64,000 bases of DNA from the NCBI GenBank assembly GCA_013141115.1, contig JABFRP010000002.1:1290647-1354646 (forward strand). The letters run 5' to 3'. The notes below the pieces were generated by a model. The model saw nothing but the letters and a program-made list of their open reading frames with translations. It searched no databases and was not told where the DNA came from. This DNA comes from Ferruginibacter sp. GTDB taxonomy: Bacteria; Bacteroidota; Bacteroidia; Chitinophagales; Chitinophagaceae. The position numbers and the translations under genes were made by a program. The stretch's first letter is position 1; each line of letters starts with the position of its first letter. Below are positions 8,228 to 16,184 of the stretch, one piece after another.

Positions 8228-8527
8228 TTAGCTTAACCAAGTTTTTTTAAATTCAGAATAAATTTTGACATACTCTTTGATATCTTTTCTTGTTCCTGTT
8301 AAATAGATATTTCCGTCATATTTATCAATTAATATTGGAGCATTTCCTCCAATCATATTTTGAGTATCTCCCTTTTTTACAAATTCCTCAGACTGATAAA
8401 AGAATACCCACCCATAATCAAAACTTAAAGTATCATTTTCAAAAAAAGCTAATCTGATTTTTGCTTCGTTCTCAATTTCTTTCAGCTTTGATAAAGCTAT
8501 AACTTTTGCTTGCTCAAAATTTAGCAT
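8228..8527 (-). CDS. Imm35/YrhB-like immunity protein, copy 2
   Basis: Identical to 7581-7880 translation except T52K (base 7726 G versus 8373 T). Confidence 0.7.
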   Translation of the reverse strand: MLNFEQAKVIALSKLKEIENEAKIRLAFFENDTLSFDYGWVFFYQSEEFVKKGDTQNMIGGNAPILIDKYDGNIYLTGTRKDIKEYVKIYSEFKKTWLS

Positions 8528-8531
8528 GTCA

Positions 8532-8723
8532 TTATTTTAATGTTCCTTTCAAGAACCATAATTGATAGCATTGATTTACTTCCGACGCCTGCATTACCGC
8601 AGAGCCTGATTTTTGAAAATCTAAAAACTGTATTGCTCCTCCCTTCCCACGCCGCCTTAGATGAACCGCTTCGATCTTCGCCGCCGTCTTGTCTTCGACA
8701 AACGGCGTTTGGTAATGCCACAA
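8532..8723 (-). pseudogene. Short toxin-tip remnant upstream of Imm35 copy 2
   Basis: Near-identical to 7885-8076 translation (YQTPFVEDKTAAKIEAVHLRRRGKGGAIQFLDFQKSGS...). Confidence 0.4.
8679..8707. repeat. Hairpin repeat family B, copy 3 (left flank of RAYT 2)
   Basis: CGCCGCCGTCTTGTCTTCGACAAACGGCG. Confidence 0.85.
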
Positions 8724-8726
8724 ATT

Positions 8727-9251
8727 TTAATTGCCTGAATAATGTGTTAATATCCCAAAATCATCAACAGTATTAAAATAAAATTTTGCAGAGGAGTAAT
8801 AGTAATCTTCCGGATTAGCACATAACCCGGCTTTAACAGGATTGTAATGAATATATTCAAGCTTTTGCATAAACACCGCATGGGTTCGCAATTCAATGCT
8901 TAATGATTCCCGTTTCCATATTTGATATAAGCGATCATATTTATTTACTTTATAGGTTTCCAATGCTACAATATCATCTTTAGTAAGGCTGCCTTTTAAT
9001 TGCTTAGCAGTGTGTTTCATAAAAGAAGCTTGGACATCCGAAGGGGTAAATGCAAATGCAGGTTGCCATATCAGGTGAATATGGTTATTCATAATAACAA
9101 ATGCATTTAAAATAACTCTTTTTTCAGATACTAAAAATTTAAGGCTATCAATAATTATGTTTTTATGTTTATCATCTAAAAGCAAATGTTTCCAATCAAG
9201 TATTGTTGCGGTAAAAAATTGCGGGTAATGTATGGGGTATTCCGGATTCAT
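8727..9251 (-). CDS. REP-associated tyrosine transposase (RAYT, Y1/IS200-like), copy 2
   Basis: HUH motif NHIHLIWQP; LEYIHYNPVKAGL; EDYYYSSAKFYFNTVDDFGIL; clearly related to but divergent from RAYT 1. Confidence 0.9.
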   Translation of the reverse strand: MNPEYPIHYPQFFTATILDWKHLLLDDKHKNIIIDSLKFLVSEKRVILNAFVIMNNHIHLIWQPAFAFTPSDVQASFMKHTAKQLKGSLTKDDIVALETYKVNKYDRLYQIWKRESLSIELRTHAVFMQKLEYIHYNPVKAGLCANPEDYYYSSAKFYFNTVDDFGILTHYSGN

Positions 9252-9313
9252 GCCACTAATTTATAAAAAAGTAATGATTTTATTGTGTTACAATCTTAGC
9301 TTACCGAACCATA

Positions 9314-9335
9314 CACCGCTGGTTAAAAACCAGGC
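9314..9335. repeat. Hairpin repeat family C, copy 2 (inverted)
   Basis: CACCGCTGGTTAAAAACCAGGC; reverse complement of 5201-5222. Confidence 0.75.
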
Positions 9336-9371
9336 TGCCAACGAAGGTGAAAAATATGAGTTTGTGGAGTA

Positions 9372-9400
9372 CGCCGTTTGTCGAAGACAAGACGGCGGCG
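9372..9400. repeat. Hairpin repeat family B, copy 4, inverted (right flank of RAYT 2)
   Basis: CGCCGTTTGTCGAAGACAAGACGGCGGCG; reverse complement of copy 3. Confidence 0.85.
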
Positions 9401-9427
9401 GAAGAGCTGTTTAAAAGTGAGCCTACA

Positions 9428-10381
9428 TTACACCAATTGTTTCACCACATCGGCAATAATTTGCGGCCTGCCCAATGTATAATAATGCAATACCGGCACG
9501 CCAAACTTTTTTAATTCTCTCGATTGATGCAACAACCATTCTGCGCCTACTTTTTCTACGTCTTCATCTGTTTTACATTTAGCTACCTCGTTACTTAATG
9601 CCGCAGGCAAATCAATATGAAATACTTTGGGCAACATGGTTAATTGCTTTTTGGTATAGATGGGTTTTAAGCCCGGTATAATGGGCACATTAATACCCAT
9701 ATCCCTGCAGGCTTTTACAAAAGCATAGTATTTTTCGTTATCGTAAAACATTTGGGTCACAATATAATCGGCCCCAAGGTCTACTTTCATTTTTAAATAC
9801 TTCAGGTCGCTATCCATATTGGGTGCTTCAAAATGTTTTTCGGGGTAACCGGCCACGCCAATACAAAATTTTGTGTTGGAAGAGTTTTTTAAATCTTCTT
9901 CCAGGTAAACCCCTGCATTTAAATTTACCACCTGTTGTAAAAGGTCGCTGGCATATTTATGCCCGGCCGGGTCGGGTTCAAAAGCACTTTCATTTTTAGC
10001 CGCATCGCCACGTAATACCAGTACATTATCAATACCCAGGTAATGCAAATTAATTAAGGCATCTTCGGTTTCATTAATATTAAAGCCGCCGCAAATTAAG
10101 TGCGGCACGGTATCTACACTGTATTTATTCATTATAGCCGCACAAATGCTTTCGGTACCGGGTCGTTTACGCACTACTACTTTTGCAAAACTACCATCAG
10201 CATTTTTCTTAAACACATGTTCGCTGCGGTGGTAAGTAACGTTTATAAAAGAAGGTTTAAACTCCATCAATGGGTCTAAATGTTTATATAAAGATTGAAT
10301 GCCTTTACCTTTTAATGGTGGAAGAATCTCAAAAGAAACCAAGGTGTCTTTTGCCTGGTTGATATGGTCTATTACTTTCAT
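9428..10381 (-). CDS. metF: Methylenetetrahydrofolate reductase
   Basis: MKVIDHINQAKDTLVSFEILPPLKGKG...VTYHRSEHVFK...VDTVPHLICGGF...VLRGD...GVAGYPEKHFEAPN...DYIVTQMFYDNEKY...PGLKPI. Start moved from 10426 to the internal ATG at 10381, downstream of a promoter-like motif. Confidence 0.93.
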   Translation of the reverse strand: MKVIDHINQAKDTLVSFEILPPLKGKGIQSLYKHLDPLMEFKPSFINVTYHRSEHVFKKNADGSFAKVVVRKRPGTESICAAIMNKYSVDTVPHLICGGFNINETEDALINLHYLGIDNVLVLRGDAAKNESAFEPDPAGHKYASDLLQQVVNLNAGVYLEEDLKNSSNTKFCIGVAGYPEKHFEAPNMDSDLKYLKMKVDLGADYIVTQMFYDNEKYYAFVKACRDMGINVPIIPGLKPIYTKKQLTMLPKVFHIDLPAALSNEVAKCKTDEDVEKVGAEWLLHQSRELKKFGVPVLHYYTLGRPQIIADVVKQLV

Positions 10382-10398
10382 TATTATTAAATATTTTG

Positions 10399-10429
10399 CA
10401 AACATAGTTAAGTAAGCATAAAGCACAAA
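10399..10429 (-). promoter_or_regulatory. Putative Bacteroidota-type promoter for metF
   Basis: On the minus strand TTTG-N19-TATGTTTG, matching the known TTTG/TAnnTTTG consensus, just upstream of the preferred start at 10381. Confidence 0.5.
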
Positions 10430-10499
10430 CTGCTGTTAAATAAAAGATGATAATAGCTTATTTATGCCTTTACATTATTTTTGCTTTAAACTGAATCAT

Positions 10500-11570
10500 T
10501 TGAGCTTAACTATACAAACAAAAAACCTGGTAAAAATTTACGGCAGCCGTACTGTTGTAAACAATGTTTCCTTTAATGTAAAGCAGGGCGAAATTGTTGG
10601 TTTGCTGGGGCCCAATGGTGCTGGTAAAACCACTTCGTTTTACCAGGTAGTGGGGTTAATTAAGCCCGATAAAGGCGAGGTTTTTTTAAACGATATCAAT
10701 ATTACCAAGCTGCCCATGTATAAAAGGGCACAAATGGGCATTGGCTATTTACCGCAGGAAGCCAGTGTGTTTAGAAAACTAAGTGTAGAAGATAATATTA
10801 TTGCCGTGCTGGAAATGACCAAGCTGAGCAAAGCCGAACAAAAAGAAAAATTAGAAAGTTTGCTGGATGAATTTCGCCTGCAGCGGGTACGTAAAAATAA
10901 TGGTGATACTTTAAGTGGTGGCGAACGCAGAAGAACAGAAATTGCCCGTGCCTTAGCTGTTGACCCTAAATTTATTTTACTGGATGAACCTTTTGCCGGC
11001 GTGGATCCTATTGCGGTAGAAGATATACAAGCCATTATTGCCAAGCTGAAATATAAAAATATTGGTATCCTTATCACCGATCATAATGTAACCGAAACAC
11101 TTTCTATTTGCGACAGGGCTTACCTGCTGATTGATGGCGAAATTTTTACCGAAGGAACCGCAGAAGAATTAGCTGCTAATGAGCAGGTGAGAAAAAGATA
11201 CCTGGGCAGAAACTTTGTACTGAAACGTAAAGATTATTTGCATGATGAAGCAAAAGAAAATAAGATATCTCTTGATTCATTGATTTATGCGGTAGAAAGT
11301 GCTTTGATCAATTTAGAAAATTTAGAACAGGAACATAGCGCTAATCAAAGATCATTTGGTTACTCCAAATCAAATTCAGAAGATAGTTTACAGTTAGATG
11401 AATTTAGAAAATTTATGGATGAGCTGAAGACCTCTTTATATACTTATGCATCCGAAAACAATAAAACAGATTTTATAAACGTATTAGACAAATTATACAG
11501 CGATGAGCATATTGATACCAAATCGCTATTAAATAAAATTGATTTTGAACTGAGGGGGATGCAGGAATAA
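10500..11570 (+). CDS. lptB: LptB-like LPS export ABC ATPase with a long C-terminal extension
   Basis: Walker [10 protein letters not shown], signature [15 protein letters not shown], Walker [15 protein letters not shown]-loop ITDHNV; typical LptB end at [13 protein letters not shown] is followed by ~115 extra residues. TTG start ([15 protein letters not shown]) preferred over 10464. Confidence 0.85.
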   Translation: MSLTIQTKNLVKIYGSRTVVNNVSFNVKQGEIVGLLGPNGAGKTTSFYQVVGLIKPDKGEVFLNDINITKLPMYKRAQMGIGYLPQEASVFRKLSVEDNIIAVLEMTKLSKAEQKEKLESLLDEFRLQRVRKNNGDTLSGGERRRTEIARALAVDPKFILLDEPFAGVDPIAVEDIQAIIAKLKYKNIGILITDHNVTETLSICDRAYLLIDGEIFTEGTAEELAANEQVRKRYLGRNFVLKRKDYLHDEAKENKISLDSLIYAVESALINLENLEQEHSANQRSFGYSKSNSEDSLQLDEFRKFMDELKTSLYTYASENNKTDFINVLDKLYSDEHIDTKSLLNKIDFELRGMQE

Positions 11571-11627
11571 TCTTTTCTGCTATATTGTTTTTATTTACTC
11601 CGCATTGTTTTTTATCTTGTCGGTTAA

Positions 11628-13139
11628 ATGAAGTTGCTTTCCCCCATAATCTCTTTGCTTGCACGAAACCGTTTCTGGCGCATACAAAACTGGAGTAATC
11701 ATCCGGTAGCTGCCCAACGGCAGGTGTTACAGGATTTGGTAACCGCAGGGCAATACACCGCCTTTGGCACAAAGTACCATTTTGCAAAACTGTTTACCCT
11801 TAAGGAGTTTAAAAAAAATGTTCCCATTCACGAGTATGATGATATAAAACCTTACATCAATAAAATGATGGAGGGAGAAGACAATGTGCTATGGAACACG
11901 CCTGTAAAATGGTTTGCCAAATCATCGGGCACCACCAGCGATAAAAGCAAATTCATCCCCATCAGTGATGAAAGCCTTGCCGACAATCATTTTAAAGCGG
12001 CCAAAGATGTACTCACCAATTATTACAATAATTTTCCGGGCAGCGATCTGCTTACCGGCAAAAGTTTGGTTATCGGCGGTTCTCATCAGTTAAGTAAAAT
12101 AAATGAAGAAATTCAGTTTGGAGATCTTAGTGCTGTACTAATGCAAAATTCTCCTTTTTGGGGCCAGTGGATACGCACTCCGGAATTAAGCATCGCTTTA
12201 TTAGATGAATGGGAAAACAAGATTGAACAACTGGCACAGATCACTGCAAACGAAAATGTAACTTCTTTGGCTGGTGTGCCCACCTGGACGCTGATCTTAT
12301 TAAAACGTATTTTGCAAATAAAAAATAAACAAACCATTAAAGAGGTTTGGCCCAATCTGGAATTGTACGTTAATGGTGGCGTTTCTTTTGTACCCTATAA
12401 AGAACAGTTTGATAAAATTATTGGCGAAAAAATAAACTACCTGGAAATATATAATGCCAGCGAAGGTTTTATTGCCGGGCAGGTAAGCCCGGATGATGAT
12501 GGCTTATTATTATTTACTGAGCATGGCATTTTTTACGAGTTTATGCCGGTGGAAGAATATAAAAAAGATAAGCCACAAACTGTGGGATTAAAAGATGTAG
12601 CGTTAAATAAAAATTATGCTTTAGTAATTAGTACCACCGGTGGTTTATGGCGGTATTTAATTGGCGATACTATTATTTTTACTTCCATAAACCCTTATAA
12701 AATAAAAGTAAGTGGCCGCTTAAAACATTATATGAATGCTTTTGGCGAAGAAGTAATTGCAGATAATGCCGATAAAGCTATTGCTGTTGCCTGCGAAAAA
12801 ACCAATGCCATGGTGAGTGATTATACAGCAGCGCCGGTTTATTTTAGCGAAAATAGTAATGGCGCACACGAATGGCTGATAGAGTTTGAAAAAGCACCGG
12901 ATAATATTACTGCCTTTACTTACGAAATGGATAATGCATTAAAAGAAGTAAACAGCGATTATGAAGCCAAGCGGCATAAAGATATTGCCTTGCGCCTGCC
13001 CATTGTGCATGTGTTACCTAAAGGCACTTTTAACGAATGGTTGAAAAGTAAAGGCAAACTGGGCGGCCAGCATAAAGTACCGAGGTTGAGTAATGAGAGA
13101 ACGATACTTGAAGAGGTCCTGTCTGTAAAACATCATTAA
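11628..13139 (+). CDS. GH3-family acyl-adenylate/amide synthetase-like protein
   Basis: KSSGTTSDKSKFIPIS, LYVNGGVSFVPYKEQF, NASEGFIAGQ, TTGGLWRYLIGDTIIF motifs. Confidence 0.85.
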   Translation: MKLLSPIISLLARNRFWRIQNWSNHPVAAQRQVLQDLVTAGQYTAFGTKYHFAKLFTLKEFKKNVPIHEYDDIKPYINKMMEGEDNVLWNTPVKWFAKSSGTTSDKSKFIPISDESLADNHFKAAKDVLTNYYNNFPGSDLLTGKSLVIGGSHQLSKINEEIQFGDLSAVLMQNSPFWGQWIRTPELSIALLDEWENKIEQLAQITANENVTSLAGVPTWTLILLKRILQIKNKQTIKEVWPNLELYVNGGVSFVPYKEQFDKIIGEKINYLEIYNASEGFIAGQVSPDDDGLLLFTEHGIFYEFMPVEEYKKDKPQTVGLKDVALNKNYALVISTTGGLWRYLIGDTIIFTSINPYKIKVSGRLKHYMNAFGEEVIADNADKAIAVACEKTNAMVSDYTAAPVYFSENSNGAHEWLIEFEKAPDNITAFTYEMDNALKEVNSDYEAKRHKDIALRLPIVHVLPKGTFNEWLKSKGKLGGQHKVPRLSNERTILEEVLSVKHH

Positions 13140-13228
13140 AGTTCAATAGAAATAAAATGTTGAAGAGTGCGACGCCTGTGAAGCTGAATAGAATTACTTT
13201 TGCTTGTTTCAAAAAATAAAATAAACAC

Positions 13229-13984
13229 ATGAAATTACTTGAAGGAAAAACAGCCATAGTTACCGGAGCTGCCCGTGGTATTGGTGAAGCCATTGCAATA
13301 AAATTTGCAGAGCATGGTGCTAATGTAGCTTTTACATTTGTAAGCAACAGCAGTAAAGACAAAGCCACTGCACTGGAACAAAAATTAATTGCATTGGGTG
13401 TAAAAGCAAAAGCCTATCAAAGCAATGCCGGCGATTTTGCTGCCTGCGAAGTTTTTGTTGCTGATGTATTAAAAGAATTTGGCACCGTTGATATTTGTGT
13501 AAATAATGCCGGTATATCAAAAGATAATTTATTGCTGCGGATGACGCCGGAGCAATTTGAAGAGGTAATAAAAGTAAACCTGAACAGTGTGTTTTATATG
13601 ACCAAACAAGTTATAAAACCTATGATGAAAGCAAGAAGCGGTTCTATCATCAACATGAGTTCGGTTATTGGCGAAATGGGCAATGCCGGCCAAAGCAGTT
13701 ATGCCGCCAGCAAAGCCGGTGTAATTGGGTTTACTAAATCAGTTGCAAAAGAATTAGGTAGCCGCAACATACGCTGCAATGCTATTGCGCCGGGCTTTGT
13801 AGAAACCGATATGACCAGTTATTTAAAAGAAGGCGAAGCAGCAGATAAATACAAAGCGGGTATTCCCTTAGGCAGGTTTGCCAGTGCAGAAGATATTGCC
13901 AATGTTACTTTATTTTTAGCCAGCGAATTAAGCAGTTATATTACCGGGCAAACTATTAGTGCCTGCGGTGGATTGAATATTTAA
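13229..13984 (+). CDS. fabG: 3-oxoacyl-[ACP] reductase (SDR)
   Basis: TGAARGIGEAIA; NNAGISKDNLLLRM; SSYAASKAGVIGFTKS; ISACGGLNI. Confidence 0.9.
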   Translation: MKLLEGKTAIVTGAARGIGEAIAIKFAEHGANVAFTFVSNSSKDKATALEQKLIALGVKAKAYQSNAGDFAACEVFVADVLKEFGTVDICVNNAGISKDNLLLRMTPEQFEEVIKVNLNSVFYMTKQVIKPMMKARSGSIINMSSVIGEMGNAGQSSYAASKAGVIGFTKSVAKELGSRNIRCNAIAPGFVETDMTSYLKEGEAADKYKAGIPLGRFASAEDIANVTLFLASELSSYITGQTISACGGLNI

Positions 13985-14005
13985 TTTGTTTAAGTTTAAA
14001 ATACC

Positions 14006-14036
14006 AAAGCTGCTGTTTAAGTTTAACAGCAGCTTT
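14006..14036 (+). terminator. Hairpin terminator after fabG
   Basis: AAGCTGCTGTT-TAAGTTT-AACAGCAGCTTTT. Confidence 0.65.
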
Positions 14037-14092
14037 TCTTTTACAATTTTTTTACAATTGTATTTTGGATATCTGGTTACCAGTAAGTTTCT

Positions 14093-14380
14093 TTGCAGCT
14101 GCAAATGAAATTCTTTCTATCTATATTATTATTACTCAGTACAGCATTTTATGTACTTCCCATAAAAGAAGTTTTAATGGGCAAGCAAAGTATCTGTGTA
14201 ACAAATTTAGATGAGGTAAAAGAAGAGAGTAATAAAAAAGAAAAAAATAAAGAATTATTTTCTTTCAGCAACATTTACACTATTGTTAATGACAGCTACA
14301 GCAGCACTCATCACTATATATCTTTTACAATCCCCGTATTGCTGCAAACTATAGAAACGCCTCCTCCCGATTTAGTATAA
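14093..14380 (+). CDS. Small exported/membrane-anchored protein ending in PPPDLV
   Basis: Hydrophobic N-terminus MKFFLSILLLLSTAFYVLP, charged linker, C-term LLQTIETPPPDLV; directly upstream of the type I secretion genes. Confidence 0.5.
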   Translation: MQLQMKFFLSILLLLSTAFYVLPIKEVLMGKQSICVTNLDEVKEESNKKEKNKELFSFSNIYTIVNDSYSSTHHYISFTIPVLLQTIETPPPDLV

Positions 14381-14467
14381 TATTCTCTTTTCTCCTGCAT
14401 CACTTTGCCTACTGCATTTACAGAGGATGCAAATTATTTTTATACTATTTATCCAAATAAATTAATC

Positions 14468-16171
14468 ATGACTGGAAAAACCAGCCCGATTGCAAGAATA
14501 TTAAATCTTGTAAAACTGGAGCGTAAAGAAATTTCTGCCGTTTATTTCTATGCTATTATGAACGGCCTTATACTACTTGCCATACCGGTTGGTATACAGG
14601 CTCTTATTGGTTTTGCACAAACTAACACGGCATCAGCTTCCATTGTGGTGTTAATTGTGCTAATTGTAAGTAGTGTTTTTATTGCCGGAGTTTTGCAGAT
14701 AAAGCAAATGCAGCTTACCGAAAAAATTCAGCAGAAAATTTTTGTACGCTACTCCTTTGAAATTGCAAAAAAAATACCGGCACTTAAATTATCAGCCGTT
14801 GATAATTATTATCTGCCCGAATTGATCAATCGCTTTTTTGATATTGTAACACTGCAAAAAAAACTGGCCAAATTATTACTGGCTTTTCCTTTAGCCATTA
14901 TACAAATTACTTTTGGTTTACTGCTGCTGGCATTTTATCATCCGGTGTTTATTGCTTTTGGTGTATTGCTTATTTTAATTATTTACAGTATACTTTTTTT
15001 TTCGGGTACCAAAGGTTTAGAAACCAGCCTGCAAGAAAGTGCCTACAAATACAAAGTAGCAGGTTGGCTGGAAGAGATGGCCAGAATCATACGATCTGTA
15101 AAATTTGCTAAAAGCACCGACTTTCATTTGCACAAAACTGACGAGTACGTTACCAGGTATTTAAATGCCAGAACAAGTCATTTTAAAATTCTGGAGTTAC
15201 AATTTAAAACGTTGATCGGTTTTAAAACACTGGTAACTTTTGCCATGCTTGTAGTGGGTACCTACCTTTTATTAAACCAGCAATTAAATGTAGGGCAATT
15301 TATTGCTGCAGAAATTGTAATACTTACCATTATTGGCTCGGTAGAAAAATTAATTGGCAATTTAGATAGTGTTTATGATGTATTGACATCAGTAGAAAAA
15401 ATTGAAAAAATTACGGATAAAGAAACAGAAACAAGTGGCAGTATGCTACTGGCTTCTAACACTACTAATGGTTTAAGTATTGCTTTACAGCAAGTATTCT
15501 TCAGGTATGCCGGTGCAACTACCCAAACATTAAATAATATTTCTTTTACAGTTGCTGCCAACGAAAAAGTTTGCATACAAGGTGATGAGGGTACCGGAAA
15601 ATCAACACTGCTGCGCTTACTTGCCGGTAGTTATAGTGATTTTGAAGGTGCTGTTTTAATAAATGACCTGCCAATAAATAATTACGATCTGCAATCGTTG
15701 CGCCAGCAAACCGGAGTTGTAATTAGCCAGCAGGATATTTTTGAAGGCACATTGATGGATAATATTTGTATGGGGCTGGAAGATGTAGATCTGCAAGAAA
15801 TAATTTCGCTTTGCAATAAAACCGGTTTAACTTCTTTTATCAGCACTTTAAAAAACGGATTTGATACACCGCTATTTGCAGCCGGAAGGAAGCTACCCGC
15901 CCACGCCGTTAAAAAAATATTACTCGTAAGGGCATTAATTAACAAGCCCCAATTATTGTTGCTGGAAGAACCATGGATTGGATTGGAAGAACAGCATCAG
16001 CAACAAATAAAACAATTACTACTTACAGAAATGAATAGCACCACAGTATTGGTAATTACCAGAGATGAGGCTTTTGCATCAACATGTGACAAGACCATTA
16101 TTTTAAAAGAAACCGGTTGCCATATTATTAAAGGTAATCCACAGATACCCGGCGGTGGTGAAGATCTATAA
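14468..16171 (+). CDS. ABC exporter-type protein (TMD-NBD) of a type I secretion-like system, with degenerate NBD
   Basis: N-terminal TMDs without C39 peptidase; Walker A GDEGTGKST; signature replaced by LPAHA; Walker B LLLLEEP; H-loop position ITRDE. Start ATG 14468 preferred. Confidence 0.8.
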   Translation: MTGKTSPIARILNLVKLERKEISAVYFYAIMNGLILLAIPVGIQALIGFAQTNTASASIVVLIVLIVSSVFIAGVLQIKQMQLTEKIQQKIFVRYSFEIAKKIPALKLSAVDNYYLPELINRFFDIVTLQKKLAKLLLAFPLAIIQITFGLLLLAFYHPVFIAFGVLLILIIYSILFFSGTKGLETSLQESAYKYKVAGWLEEMARIIRSVKFAKSTDFHLHKTDEYVTRYLNARTSHFKILELQFKTLIGFKTLVTFAMLVVGTYLLLNQQLNVGQFIAAEIVILTIIGSVEKLIGNLDSVYDVLTSVEKIEKITDKETETSGSMLLASNTTNGLSIALQQVFFRYAGATTQTLNNISFTVAANEKVCIQGDEGTGKSTLLRLLAGSYSDFEGAVLINDLPINNYDLQSLRQQTGVVISQQDIFEGTLMDNICMGLEDVDLQEIISLCNKTGLTSFISTLKNGFDTPLFAAGRKLPAHAVKKILLVRALINKPQLLLLEEPWIGLEEQHQQQIKQLLLTEMNSTTVLVITRDEAFASTCDKTIILKETGCHIIKGNPQIPGGGEDL

Positions 16172-16184
16172 AAAAACTAAATAA

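Larger units (their letters stand above)
8168..8814. repeat. Tandem duplication unit 2 (647 bp)
   Basis: Near-identical to 7521-8167; runs into the intact RAYT 2 gene. Confidence 0.9.

Noticed and set aside
7893-8776. 78-aa plus-strand ORFs opposite the tip remnants
   Set aside because: Duplicated shadow ORFs within the 647-bp units, antisense to the tip/Imm35 frames.
4929-9400. Hairpin repeats as a CRISPR array
   Set aside because: Copies are in both orientations, irregularly spaced and flank transposase genes; fits REP/RAYT elements.
9232-9414. 60-aa plus-strand ORF as a real gene
   Set aside because: Composed of repeats C and B; probably repeat-derived, no independent evidence.
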